Positions 35,050-45,600 are shown, counted from the first letter of the stretch. The stretch: DNA of 64,000 nt from Thalassotalea fonticola (GCF_032911225.1 NZ_CP136600.1:1178001-1242000), one strand, 5' to 3'. Made by a program: numbers and translations. The notes: generated from the sequence alone by a model not told the origin.

Positions 35050-36612
35050 TTAATTCACCATACGATTTTCGCTGTTCCAGTATTTTTTACGAATGTCTGT
35101 TTTTAATACTTTGCCTGCTGGGCTGCGGGGCAAATCATCGACAAAATCAATCGATTTAGGTGCTTTTACACTACCCAATTCTTGCTTCACCAGATTTATT
35201 AAAACTTGCTCATCAATAGTGCTACCAGATTTACATAGCACTATGGCTTTGACTGCTTCGCCCCATTTTTCATCAGGAATGCCGATCACCGCACAATCTT
35301 GTATTTCTGTATGGGAGTTAAGCACTTGCTCAATTTCGTTAGGAAATACGTTAAAACCACCGGTAATGATCATATCTTTTTTACGATCTACTATTTGGAT
35401 ATAACCATCTTTATCCATAACGCCTACATCACCAGTATGCAACCATCCGTCAATTTGAGCTTCTAGCGTTGCTTCTGGGTTCTTGTAATACCCCGGATTG
35501 ACAATATGGCCTTTGACACAAATTTCGCCTGCTTGCCCCATAGGTAGTGGTTTATTATCATCGTCCATAATGGCGACTTGGTTTAATACGCAAGGACGAC
35601 CTACAGTTTTCAGTCTGTCTTCATTAATAGAACCATCGGCATTAATATAATCCCACGGCGCTTTTGCACAAATTGCCGCAGGTGCTTCTGATTGACCAAA
35701 CACTTCGGTCATAACCGGACCAAAAACCTTTATCGCTTCTTTTAATTTAGTCAAAGAAACAGGCGCAGCAGCTACGATAAAATGTTGTAGTGATGAATAA
35801 TCATATTTACTTACATCCTCGTGTGCCAACATCATATACATAACGGTTGGCGGTAAGAAAAAATGGGTGATTTTATGTTGTTCAATAACCTTTAAAATTT
35901 CACCTGGATCAACTGCTGCCATAATGGTATTGGTACCGCCACGGGCAAAGTGCATAGCGCCCATCAGCCCGGCAGAATGAGTCATTGGCGCGACAACTAA
36001 ATGATTAGTGTTATCGTAATAATTAAAATGCGCATAAAAATTGGAAAACATCGTTTCCAAGGCCTTATTAGACATCATTACGCCTTTTGATTTACCCGTT
36101 GTGCCGCCGGTTGGGAAAATAGCCATAATGTCATCATCACTGCCATCCCCCATTTCATGGTGTTTATCTGCAGAAGCTAACCAGTGGGGTAAATTTTCAC
36201 CATCAAGGTCTTTATCAATGCACACTATTTGTTTTAGGTTTGGCGCATCATTGGCAATGGCTATTGCTTCATTTTCATAGCTTGAATGAAACATTAATAA
36301 GTCGCCATCAAAACGATGCAATAAGTCGGTGTTTACCTCTACCGGGTTACGCGGGTTTACTGGCAACCACACGGCTTCGGCGCGAAACAAGCCAATTAAG
36401 CATTCAAAAGCAATGTTTGAGTTTGGCGCCAAAATACCAATTTTTGCCCCTTTACCGAAACCTTGTTGCGTTAACGCACTTGCTAGTTTATGACTAAAAG
36501 CTTCGGCTTGTTTATAGGTTCTTTTTTCATCGCTTGCCAGTTCATGAAAGGCAATGTTGTCAGGGTATAATGTCGCGCCCTGATCAAAAAAATCAATTAT
36601 ACGCATGGTCAT
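35050..36612 (-). CDS. acyl-CoA synthetase (AMP-forming), set 2
   Basis: A 520-residue paralogue of 11204-12763 with the same PTGGTTGKSKG loop, GWLHTGDVG and DRKKDMIITGGFNVFP motifs and the C-terminal catalytic Lys at about 501 in SPAGKVLK. It activates a carboxylic acid to its CoA ester. The N-terminus reads MTMRIIDFF; the paralogue begins at the internal Met (MRVIDFF), so translation may begin at 36606 instead. It lies 5 nt after the saccharopine-dehydrogenase-like gene, a tight coupling unlike set 1. Substrate not readable; shared regulation points to the same pathway. Confidence 0.9.
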   Translation of the reverse strand: MTMRIIDFFDQGATLYPDNIAFHELASDEKRTYKQAEAFSHKLASALTQQGFGKGAKIGILAPNSNIAFECLIGLFRAEAVWLPVNPRNPVEVNTDLLHRFDGDLLMFHSSYENEAIAIANDAPNLKQIVCIDKDLDGENLPHWLASADKHHEMGDGSDDDIMAIFPTGGTTGKSKGVMMSNKALETMFSNFYAHFNYYDNTNHLVVAPMTHSAGLMGAMHFARGGTNTIMAAVDPGEILKVIEQHKITHFFLPPTVMYMMLAHEDVSKYDYSSLQHFIVAAAPVSLTKLKEAIKVFGPVMTEVFGQSEAPAAICAKAPWDYINADGSINEDRLKTVGRPCVLNQVAIMDDDNKPLPMGQAGEICVKGHIVNPGYYKNPEATLEAQIDGWLHTGDVGVMDKDGYIQIVDRKKDMIITGGFNVFPNEIEQVLNSHTEIQDCAVIGIPDEKWGEAVKAIVLCKSGSTIDEQVLINLVKQELGSVKAPKSIDFVDDLPRSPAGKVLKTDIRKKYWNSENRMVN

Positions 36613-36617
36613 TATTC

Positions 36618-37736
36618 CTATGAGTTAATCATCTTATAATCAACCAAACCAAAACTTCTCAGTTGATTGGCTAATTCGTTATGTCCTACCGCTTCACACG
36701 CTGATGAAAAACCGTTTGTTTTTTGTAAACCACCAATTAACAAGCTAGCGGTTGCTGCTTGTAAGGCACCAGTAGTTAAATACCCACACGACGTTCGTAC
36801 TTCACAAGTTGCTGAATCAAAAGAGCCACTGCCATGCACAACATCTAAGCAACGATGCACAAGCTTGTTTTCTCGTGGCGGCATAGTTGCCTGCATGCTA
36901 TTACCGTACTCAGCTAACTTCGCCGCTTTTTCTTCTGTAGGCAAATGCTTGATTTCGTTTTCATAGGTATTTTGTAAATCCAAAACCATTTCCATCATCG
37001 CTCGGTTTTGGGTTGCCGTTAATTGTTGAACATTGCGAACCCTTGGATCATGTTCAAAATAAAGCGGCAACATACCGCCGCCCCAAGGATGTGCTAGCAA
37101 AGAATCTGCACGGCCAGGAACACTCACTTCATAGCCCTTCGCTACAGGCCAGATCACACGTTGATTATTTTCTAATTTAAATGATTGTTCGGCAATACTG
37201 AACATGGCAAAGATAGTTTGGAATGAACCAACCGTTGGTACTAATGTAGGCGCAGTAAGACAATTTAAGGTATCAATTTGACCTTGTTCTAACACCATAC
37301 GCGCACCAATTTCTAACGAGGTATACATGTATGATGTGCCTGGAGCCAAGACTAAATTCTTTGCTGCGAATTTTGGCCCTAACTCTTGCTGAATTTTAGT
37401 GATGAAATTCATTTCACCACCGGTATCTAAATAATGACAGCCTGCTTCTAAAGCTGCTTCAACGACTGGCTGACCAAAATACATGAATGGGCCAACGGTA
37501 TTACAAATAACTTTTGCGCCTTTAAACAGTTCAGTTAATGCTTCTTTAGTATGCTCAACTTGTACCACTTCATAATCTGCGGTTTCAATACCAGGAACTG
37601 TGGCCATTGCGGCTTCAATTTTTTCAGCATTTCGACCAGCAGCAATAAATGAAATGCCGTATTCACGTAAAAATTCAGCAACTAATTTTCCGGTATAACC
37701 ACTTGCGCCATATAACACTACAGATTTATTTGTCAT
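36618..37736 (-). CDS. saccharopine-dehydrogenase-like NAD(P)-dependent reductase, set 2
   Basis: A 372-residue paralogue of 10026-11144, equal in length. The Rossmann motif GASGYTGKLV is at about 9-18, CNTVGPF follows, then a glycine-rich HPWGGGMLPLYF block and the MPPRENK/R segment common to both copies. Residues after the NAD(P) fold differ notably (LDTGGEMNF against LDTTGEQQW), so substrate preference may differ. It heads a two-gene unit with the synthetase, behind two palindromes in the divergent region shared with the SDR at 38036. AAGGA precedes the ATG. An enoyl or keto reduction is inferred; true lysine biosynthesis is unlikely. Confidence 0.8.
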   Translation of the reverse strand: MTNKSVVLYGASGYTGKLVAEFLREYGISFIAAGRNAEKIEAAMATVPGIETADYEVVQVEHTKEALTELFKGAKVICNTVGPFMYFGQPVVEAALEAGCHYLDTGGEMNFITKIQQELGPKFAAKNLVLAPGTSYMYTSLEIGARMVLEQGQIDTLNCLTAPTLVPTVGSFQTIFAMFSIAEQSFKLENNQRVIWPVAKGYEVSVPGRADSLLAHPWGGGMLPLYFEHDPRVRNVQQLTATQNRAMMEMVLDLQNTYENEIKHLPTEEKAAKLAEYGNSMQATMPPRENKLVHRCLDVVHGSGSFDSATCEVRTSCGYLTTGALQAATASLLIGGLQKTNGFSSACEAVGHNELANQLRSFGLVDYKMINS

Positions 37737-37894
37737 AACTTTTTCCTTCAGGGTTTTAGCGTATCAGTCCAACAATGTTTCTCTCAGAAACTCCTAAAAG
37801 TTATAAAGAGTGGACGTTAATTAGAAACGATATCGACTTTTAAAATTATTTTAATTTATGCTGTTTACGCTAAACTTTTAAAAACTGTTCAGAA

Positions 37895-37910
37895 TCACCC
37901 CTATGGGTGA
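37895..37910. promoter_or_regulatory. regulon palindrome, perfect (divergent reductase/SDR region)
   Basis: TCACCC-CTAT-GGGTGA, 159 nt upstream of the reductase start (37736, -) and 126 nt before the SDR start (38036, +). One of two copies here. Confidence 0.75.
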
Positions 37911-37951
37911 TTTTACCAAAATGCTTAATTACCGGTGAGAAATAGGCAATT

Positions 37952-37967
37952 TCATCCGAACGGGTGA
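37952..37967. promoter_or_regulatory. regulon palindrome, one mismatch (divergent reductase/SDR region)
   Basis: TCATCC-GAAC-GGGTGA, 57 bp centre to centre from the perfect copy. Ends 69 nt before the SDR start, the same distance as the perfect copy before the set 1 dehydrogenase. One copy per promoter is the simplest reading. Confidence 0.65.
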
Positions 37968-38035
37968 GGCTTTTAATTAATTGCAGGGTTAAATATAAGT
38001 AATACATTTGAACATACAAAAATGCAGGACATTAC

Positions 38036-38866
38036 ATGTTAAATAAACGTTTCCCCGAAAAGCGCGCCTTCATAACCGGCGGCGCCAGTGGTTTAGGTTT
38101 GGCCTACGCTAAAAAATTGGCCAGTGACAAATGGCGAGTAGCAATTGCTGATATTAATGAACAGCGCTTAGCTGAAGCGAAAGTCGAACTTGAACAGTTA
38201 GGCGGTGTCGTTATCACTATGGTGGTTGATGTAACCAGTAAAGAACAACAACAAAATGCCGCAGATCAACTTGAACAAGCCTGGGGCGGTGTGGATTTAG
38301 TGTTCAATAATGCCGGCATTGGCAGCTGTGGTAAATTAAATGAGCATGACGACGAAGAATGGCACCGGGTGATAAACATTGATTTATGGAGTGTTATTCA
38401 TGGCTGTCGTATCTTTGCGCCGTTATTGAAAAAGAACGGTGGCGGTCATATTATTAATACGGCATCGAGTGCTGGTACTTTATGTTTAGCGGAAATGGCT
38501 GGCTATAACGTGGCTAAATCTGGCGTGGTTGCGTTATCTGAAACGCTAAATGTTGAACTATCTACCGACAACATTGGCGTAACGGTTGTATGCCCTACCG
38601 TGTTAAAAACCAATATTAGTGAATCGATGAAAGGCGAGACCAATTTCGAGAAAAACATTGCGCAACAAATTAATGAGTCAAAATTTACCCCAGAAATGGT
38701 CGCCGATAGTACCTTTAAAGGGATATTGGGCAATAAATTGTATGTTATGCCACAGGCCGATGCCCGTTGGGTGTGGACGTTTAAGCGTTGGATGCCTGAA
38801 AAATTTACTAAATTGATGACTTTCTTATACAAAAACCGTAAATGGATATACTCGCACTTAGATTAA
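38036..38866 (+). CDS. short-chain dehydrogenase, set 2
   Basis: A 276-residue paralogue of 16735-17568. TGGASGLG is at 14-21, Asp39 in ADIN, NNAG at 91-94, and the catalytic set is Ser144, Tyr157 and Lys161, with the shared C-terminal tail LYKNRKWIYSHLD. It is probably an alcohol dehydrogenase or ketoreductase acting on the catabolised compound. It is divergent from the reductase-synthetase unit and carries its own near-perfect palindrome. AGGA lies before the ATG. A REP-like repeat follows the gene, as one precedes the set 1 copy. Confidence 0.88.
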   Translation: MLNKRFPEKRAFITGGASGLGLAYAKKLASDKWRVAIADINEQRLAEAKVELEQLGGVVITMVVDVTSKEQQQNAADQLEQAWGGVDLVFNNAGIGSCGKLNEHDDEEWHRVINIDLWSVIHGCRIFAPLLKKNGGGHIINTASSAGTLCLAEMAGYNVAKSGVVALSETLNVELSTDNIGVTVVCPTVLKTNISESMKGETNFEKNIAQQINESKFTPEMVADSTFKGILGNKLYVMPQADARWVWTFKRWMPEKFTKLMTFLYKNRKWIYSHLD

Positions 38867-38874
38867 AATAATCA

Positions 38875-38915
38875 GGGTCAGAGTCAGGCTTTACTGTAAA
38901 ACTTGACTCTGACCC
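38875..38915. repeat. REP-like inverted repeat (GGGTCAGAGTCA ... TGACTCTGACCC)
   Basis: Perfect 12-bp arms at 38875-38886 and 38904-38915, with a further partial arm (TTGACTCTGA) just after. Same family as the element at 16612. It starts 9 nt after the SDR stop and may serve as its terminator. Confidence 0.7.
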
Positions 38916-38940
38916 TAGTTTTTGACTCTGATATTAAAAA

Positions 38941-38964
38941 AGCCAGTTCCTTACGGAACTGGCT
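38941..38964 (-). terminator. terminator of the LRR lipoprotein gene
   Basis: AGCCAGTTCC-TTAC-GGAACTGGCT, perfect 10-bp stem, with T-run TTTTTT on the minus strand after it; 30 nt past the stop at 38995. Confidence 0.9.
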
Positions 38965-38994
38965 GTTAAAAGGTTATCGTATAGCTTCAATAAA

Positions 38995-41900
38995 CTAAAA
39001 GCATTGAGCTCCGGGAATACATGGATAATCACGATCTTGTACCGGGGTGATTTCGATAGTCGACAGGTCGACTTCAAAATTGTAATCGGTGTTTAATACT
39101 GGCAATTCGTCAATGGTTTTTGCCGCCGCTTGGATCTGTTCAAGTGAAGGACCAGGTGTACAAGTGGCAAGCGATGATCCGATTTCACCACTACAACGCG
39201 GGATATGTTCGTCAGTATGGTATTGGGTCCAGCTTATTTCACCGTTGAAGAAATCGCCAGTCATAGTACAACTTGCTTCGCCCTCATCGTCTAGTGGCAA
39301 ACACTTGATGTCAGTCTCCAAGGTACTATTTTTTAATAAGGTAATTAATAAACGGTTATCAAACGTTGAGACAAATTGATTATCGGTTTGCAAGGTAAAG
39401 TCATAATCGACGGTAAACGGCACTGATTTCCAATAATTACCGCTATTGTATGGATATTCATTGCCTTCTTCCGGGCCATCTGTACAGGTCATCAGCGGCG
39501 CGTTTAGCTCTGCTGTACATTGCGGATACCAGAAACTCGGTACATTTGCCACCCAACATAACGGGTAACCGTCATGAAATTGATTCATGCAAGTAATTCG
39601 TTCTAATTGACCCAGACTACTAATTCCGCTACTCATATAATCGGTTAACTCTTGATCGAGAATATCCATGATCTGTGCAGGCTCTTCAATTGCCGGGCGG
39701 GCAATAACACCTTCACAAGGGCTTTTAAAGTTAATATTTTGTTCATCAGCCTTGATTTGCAGTTGTTCTACAGCGCTCAAAGGAGTAATCGGGTTAGTGA
39801 GCGGTGTAGTCATACAATTCATTCCTACATTACCTTGCAGCCAAAGTGTTAATGGCAGAGATTCCCAGCTGTTAAGCACATCGATATTGACAATTTCGTT
39901 TTTACTAAGCAGTAATTTGTTCAACGCGGTTAATTTGGATAATGGGCTGATGTCTTCAATATTGTTATTAGCCAAATCCAATTGCTCTAGCGCTGTTAAG
40001 TTGGCCAGTTCACTAATGCTTGTCAGATTATTATCCGAAGCGTCAAAGTCTTGTAACAAAGTAAAGTTACTAACGCCCTGCATACTTAGTAAGTTGTTAT
40101 TGGAAAGATCTAAATCAATTAAAGCAACAGATTGGGTTAATTGTGCCAAATCATTGACGTTAGAATTAATCTGGTTATGACTTAAATCAACACTGGTCAA
40201 AAGTGGTTTGTTTGCCAAACCTGATAGCAAGGTGCCAGGGGCAATACCGGCATAATCAGAATCAAGCAGGTTGTAAGACAAGTCGATCATACTCAACTTA
40301 CTTAGTGTGCTCAGTCCGTCAGTATTGGCAAGCTGGTTATTGCTTAAGTTCAATTCAGTTAGTTCAACTAGGCTACCCAAGGCAGCAGTATCAATAATCT
40401 TGTTTTTACTTAAATCCAGTTTAGTGATCTGCACTAAACTTGCCAAAGTGCTAATATCACTAATTTCATTATTAAATAAGGTAAGTTGGGTTAATTGTGC
40501 TAGCTTTGAAAAATCAGCTAATTCAACCACTTTCGCTTTATGAGCATATAAAAGCTGTAAATCGCTGGCACTCTCTAGCAGACTTAAATCGGTTACTTGG
40601 GTACCGGAAATATCTAACTGTTTTAACTTGGTTAATAAAGCAATATCGACTAAATCGCTTATATAAGTGTCACTAATATTCAATACTTGCAAATTCGTAG
40701 AATTTGATAACACTGACGTATCGCTGAAGTTGGTACCGCCCATATTTAAAGTTTGTAGCTTAGTTAACTGGGCTAAGGCACTAAAATCTTCTGCTGGTAT
40801 TCCCTGAATAAGCAGCTGTTCTAACTGCGTTAACTGTGCCAGTATTGAAATATCGCTTACCTTGGTTCCAGCCAACTCTAATACTTTAAGGTTGGGAAAG
40901 TGTGTTAGCGCACTAATATCGACTAAACCTGAGCCACTACAATAAAGTTCTGTAACCTCATCAGCAGGTATGGTTTTATAAGTGGTATACGGGTCATATA
41001 ATTCACGATCTTTTATTGTTGGGTTAACACTTTCACGTATACAAAATTCTAACCATGAACCATATTCAGCATCCCAAGGATAGTTGATCATACCAATTTC
41101 AGGCAGTGACTTGTTTTTATCACGATCAAAGTAATCGTCTTCATTTAACACGCCATCGTTATCAATATCAGGATCTTCATGATCAACAAGACCATCTGCA
41201 TCAAAATCAGGGTTTTCAACTAAATTTTCATCACCTAAGATTTGCTCAATCGCAGTGGTCAACACATTATACTCGGCATTAATTGTTGCTAATGTTTCGT
41301 CATATACTTGTTGGTTTTCAACAGAAACTAATGCCAAGGTATCAGATACAGTGTCAGGTAATGCATACTCTTCGGAGTCGATAATCACCTTAAGTACACC
41401 GGCAACTTCCAGTACTTTTTTATGGTCAAGCGTATCCAGAATCGCATTTAACTGGCTTTCATTGTCAAATGGCTGGTTACCATTCGCCGCCATTGCCAAA
41501 ACATATTTTGCGGTAGTGACATTGGTTACATTTAAGCCAAAATAATCGAGTGCGATAATATACTCTTGCGATGTCTCATAAGATACCAAGGTGCGAAACG
41601 ACTCTAACAACGATACTAGTTTTACGCCTGGGTTATATTGTTCGTCGCCAATAGCTGTAATTTTTACCAGTTTATCGAAGTTTCGCTCATCAATTTCGAT
41701 ATCTCTGAATACATAAACACCATTAGAGTTGCCGATGGTGGTAAATGATTCATCACCAACGTCAAGCGTTACTTGCGGTCGCACCAACGGCTCATCGGTC
41801 ACTAAGCCTTGTATCAACAAGGTATCGAATATACGCTCGCTGGTAAAAACCATTGACTTTTCAACCGTTGCTCCATCATTGTCGGTTACGGTTAAATGCA

Positions 41901-42222
41901 CGGTAAAGCTAGTATCTTGTTCGACACTTGGGGCTGTGAAGCTAACTTCTGCAGTATCAGCACCGCTAAGCACTAAATCAATGCCCGCAACTGACCATGA
42001 GTATGCGGCAACTGTGCCATCAATATCTGCAACATCGGCACGCAAGTTTGCTTGTTGATGCTCAACGGCACGATTCGCGCCAATAATTTCTGCAGTGGGT
42101 GCCTGGTTAGTAATTTCTGGTGGCTCACTACCGCCGCCACCGCCACCACAACCAGTTAAAGCACTGGCGGTTAGTAAACAGCTCGATAGTAATATTTTTT
42201 TATAATTAGAGGATAAACTCAT
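38995..42222 (-). CDS. leucine-rich-repeat surface lipoprotein (internalin-like repeats)
   Basis: A 1075-residue lipoprotein. The signal peptide ends in a lipobox (SALTGC, Cys25), followed by a poly-Gly linker. A PKD/cadherin-like beta domain spans about 40-130. Acidic calcium-type repeats lie near 345-370 (DFDADGLVDHEDPDIDNDG). About sixteen leucine-rich repeats of the 22-residue internalin type follow, from roughly 430 to 850 (LKQLDISGTQVTDLSLL and similar). A cysteine-containing C-terminal domain with two related halves ends the protein (WYPQCTAELNAPLMTCTDGP; IPRCSGEIGSSLATCTPGP). It is expected at the cell surface as a protein-binding or adhesion module. It is co-oriented downstream of the receptor gene at 42615 but separated by a terminator. 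Ligand unknown. Confidence 0.85.
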   Translation of the reverse strand: MSLSSNYKKILLSSCLLTASALTGCGGGGGGSEPPEITNQAPTAEIIGANRAVEHQQANLRADVADIDGTVAAYSWSVAGIDLVLSGADTAEVSFTAPSVEQDTSFTVHLTVTDNDGATVEKSMVFTSERIFDTLLIQGLVTDEPLVRPQVTLDVGDESFTTIGNSNGVYVFRDIEIDERNFDKLVKITAIGDEQYNPGVKLVSLLESFRTLVSYETSQEYIIALDYFGLNVTNVTTAKYVLAMAANGNQPFDNESQLNAILDTLDHKKVLEVAGVLKVIIDSEEYALPDTVSDTLALVSVENQQVYDETLATINAEYNVLTTAIEQILGDENLVENPDFDADGLVDHEDPDIDNDGVLNEDDYFDRDKNKSLPEIGMINYPWDAEYGSWLEFCIRESVNPTIKDRELYDPYTTYKTIPADEVTELYCSGSGLVDISALTHFPNLKVLELAGTKVSDISILAQLTQLEQLLIQGIPAEDFSALAQLTKLQTLNMGGTNFSDTSVLSNSTNLQVLNISDTYISDLVDIALLTKLKQLDISGTQVTDLSLLESASDLQLLYAHKAKVVELADFSKLAQLTQLTLFNNEISDISTLASLVQITKLDLSKNKIIDTAALGSLVELTELNLSNNQLANTDGLSTLSKLSMIDLSYNLLDSDYAGIAPGTLLSGLANKPLLTSVDLSHNQINSNVNDLAQLTQSVALIDLDLSNNNLLSMQGVSNFTLLQDFDASDNNLTSISELANLTALEQLDLANNNIEDISPLSKLTALNKLLLSKNEIVNIDVLNSWESLPLTLWLQGNVGMNCMTTPLTNPITPLSAVEQLQIKADEQNINFKSPCEGVIARPAIEEPAQIMDILDQELTDYMSSGISSLGQLERITCMNQFHDGYPLCWVANVPSFWYPQCTAELNAPLMTCTDGPEEGNEYPYNSGNYWKSVPFTVDYDFTLQTDNQFVSTFDNRLLITLLKNSTLETDIKCLPLDDEGEASCTMTGDFFNGEISWTQYHTDEHIPRCSGEIGSSLATCTPGPSLEQIQAAAKTIDELPVLNTDYNFEVDLSTIEITPVQDRDYPCIPGAQCF

Positions 42223-42567
42223 TCTGTTTCCTAAATATTAGTTTAAGTATTTTTTAGTGTTACCAAAACCATTAATTATTAATCAAGACTTGATAATTAA
42301 TGGCTAATAGAATTTGCTTACCATTGATAAAACCATTACTGCAACAATACAAGCAAGCAGCTCTCAAATAATCGACTATTATAACTTTACAAATCATCTT
42401 TTATCTATATATACAACAACTTATAGAATAACAACAAAACACTATCGGGGTTTACTGAAAAAATAAATGCCGGCTAAATCACTTAAATTTGAGCTATAAA
42501 AACTCATGGCTATGGCGCTAAAGGAACATAGCTTTGGCCAGCAGACTGTGAGAATTGATCAAACAAA
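42223..42567. other. upstream region of the LRR gene, no gene seen
   Basis: About 345 nt of AT-rich DNA holding the promoter region of the LRR gene. I see no palindrome of the regulon type, no repeat and no credible coding frame. Confidence 0.5.
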
Positions 42568-42590
42568 AAAGCAGCTCATAGAGCTGCTTT
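42568..42590 (-). terminator. terminator after receptor of protease unit A
   Basis: AAAGCAGCTC-ATA-GAGCTGCTTT with T-run on the minus strand, 24 nt beyond the stop at 42615. Confidence 0.9.
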
Positions 42591-42614
42591 TACTTGCTTA
42601 ACTTATGGTGTTAA

Positions 42615-45600
42615 TTAAAAAACATAAGTGGCTTCCATTGAAACGCTGCGTCCTACAGATGCGCCGCCGTATTGACCAGCATTGTAATACGGCCATGAGG
42701 TGTGAGTATCATCACCAGGAGGTTTTGGATTAAAGATATTTATTACCTGAGCACTTACCTTTAACGAACCGTTCCAAGCGTATGAAGAGGTTAAATTAAA
42801 CGTATAGTATGGGTCTAGACGATCATACTTTTCATAAAAATAGCTGTCTTCATCACCAAACTCTTGTGGTGGATTCCAAATTGGAATAGAGCCAGTTCGG
42901 CGACCACTTAGGGTAATTGATAAATCATCATCTGCCCAGGTAACCGAGCCATTAACCACAGAGCGAGCAGATTTATTAAAGAATAAATCACGAGTATGTA
43001 TCTCTTCACTTTCATCGTCGACTTGATATGTTGAATCGAGAGTGTGAGTCCAAGCTAAATTAAAGTACCAATCCCCAATGTTGCTTTCATAATGATAAGC
43101 AACTTTGGCATCAATACCTTCTGTAGTTTGCTTAGCGACATTTACATGGGAGGTGCTCACCGATTCAACCTGTTCACCGGCAAAGCCAGCTTCTTCTCGA
43201 TTGATTTTTTCTGCATTTTCCTGACATTGTTGACTACCTGGCACAATATCCGGTCGCTCATTTACTGGGAAAGGATAATAATTATCTGCGTCTTCATTTT
43301 CGGTATCACGAACCTTACAATAGTAGTCTAGCTCTAAAATTCCTTGAATTGATTCCCCTTGCACAAGCTGCTCTATTTCAATTTGGTACCAATCCACGCT
43401 CATATTCAGATCATCGGTTACATCCCAAACAAAACCGACACCATAGTTTGTGCCCTCTTCTTCTTTCAACGTTTTTGAGCCTGAACTATTACCTTTTATC
43501 GATTGCGGATAACAATCTTCACTTGGTTCAAATTGTTCAACATCATCTGGTAATTCGCCAGTAGCGTCATCGCGTTGATTTTCATAGAATTGATCTTCAC
43601 ACACCGACAAATCGGCACCGGATGAATAATAACCACCTTCGGTGGCAAATACCCGGTGCATATCAGGGGCACGGAAGCTTTGGCCCCAATTTGCCCGAAC
43701 TAACAATTCATCGAGTGGACGATATTCAAGACCAATTTGTGGCGAGAAGCGGCCACCAACATCGGTAGTATCATCATCGTATTGATCATATCTGCCTGCT
43801 ACTTGTGCACTTAATGTGTCTAGGATTGGCAATTGCAGCTCTAAACCAACGGCATAACGTTCACGGTCGCCGCCACCTTCGGTACCAGTCACACCAAACC
43901 AACCAAAGCCATCATTATTTAGAGTACGATCATCAAGGTTAATATCGTAACCTTGTTTATTCCATTCTGCGGTCAAGGCAAAATACATATCACCACTGGG
44001 TAATTCAAATATTGGCCCGGTAATTAAACCATTAACGGTGTTTGAATATGAATCGGCTAACGTTACTTGTGTGCCAAGCAATGCATCTTTCATAGCACTG
44101 GTGATCGGCTCATACAGATCGTGAGTGCCCAATCCATCGTAATAATCTACGTTCCAGTAATCGCCTTTTGAGCCAAGGTACATCTGGTAAACTTGCTCTT
44201 CTTTTAACAGGCTTGAATACTTGTCATTGCTATTTTCACTGCGACTGAAATTAATGTCCCAGTCAAATTCATCGAGTAAAATACCTTTGACACCAGTGTT
44301 TATCTGTAATCCGGTATCTTCAATACGACTATTTCTAAAGCCAAGTTCATGCTCTGCAAACAAACGCTGTTCGGTGCGGTAATCCCAATATTCAGAGCCG
44401 GCATAATCATCACTTATTTCCTGTAGTGCTTTCATATTACCATCGCCATTAGCTCGGTATTCAATAATTGGCGAGTTAACGTAATGAAAACTGCCACGTA
44501 AATAGGCATCCTGTTGGGCATACATTACATCGGCATATGCGATGATATCGTCGCTTAACTCATATTCACTGCTAATATAAACTGATACGGTTTCACGTTC
44601 ATTGCGAATAGAATTCGTACCTGATAAATCTGTACCACAATATTTACCATAGTTGTCTTCATCATCCTCGCCCTCATTCATGATACGTTCGGTCCATTCA
44701 TAACCAGATCCCGAATCAATACAGCGCTGCTGTGTGGGGTCTCGATATAAAGTCCAACTTTCATCATGGTCCTTATCGTCGGCGCCGTGATGTTCGGTCC
44801 AGTCTTCATCAACATTGTCTTTATCTTGATAAAAGCCTAACTTCACCATTTCATCAACAATAACAATACCACGGTCGAGATAATTATGACCGGCAGGACC
44901 ATCGTCGACCGAGTCCATAAAATCACGGTCTTCGGCAAAAATAGGATCTTGTTTTTGATATTCTACTGCCATAGTTACCGTGTAATCATCACCCGATGTA
45001 CCGGTAACTAACTGAAAGCGCGCTTCATCGCCGCCCCCTTCTGTTGTAGTACCTAACTTGGCACTAAATGTAGTGTCATCAACATCTTTCTTGGTAATAA
45101 TATTCATTACCCCGGCAACCGCATCAGAGCCGTAAATTGCCGATGCACCTGAAGTTAATATTTGAATATTTGAAATAGCTGCTGCTGGTATCGACGATAA
45201 ATTTACAAAGTTTGACGCACCGTTATATGGCGCTGGGTAATCGGCAACTCGACGACCATTGATCAATACCAATACCTGGTTATTACCTAAGCCGCGTAAA
45301 CTCACCGTTTGCGCGTTTGGCGTAAAACCACCTTGCGAACCCCATTCAGCCCCCTGTGTTACACCGGTATTTTGAGTTAAGTCTTTTAATGCATCATAGG
45401 CTGTAGCAAAGCCCTTTTTTAGCATGTCGTCAGAGGTGATAACCGTTACCGGGCTTACCCCTTCCAACACGTTGGCTTTAATCCGTGAGCCGGTGACTTC
45501 AACTACTTCAATGTCTTCGTTTAGTTCACTTTTTGTTTGTTCAACCGTTGTCTGCTCAACCGCTGATCGCTCAACCTCTTGGGCTGACTTATCTTCTGCA

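Noticed and set aside
10026..37736. The two saccharopine-dehydrogenase-like genes as lysine metabolism enzymes
   Set aside because: Both sit within CoA-ester catabolic operons; the superfamily includes enoyl reductases and other functions, so lysine metabolism is unlikely.
39652..42058. Several plus-strand open frames opposite the LRR gene
   Set aside because: They mirror the repeat periodicity of the LRR gene and lack ribosome sites and family features.
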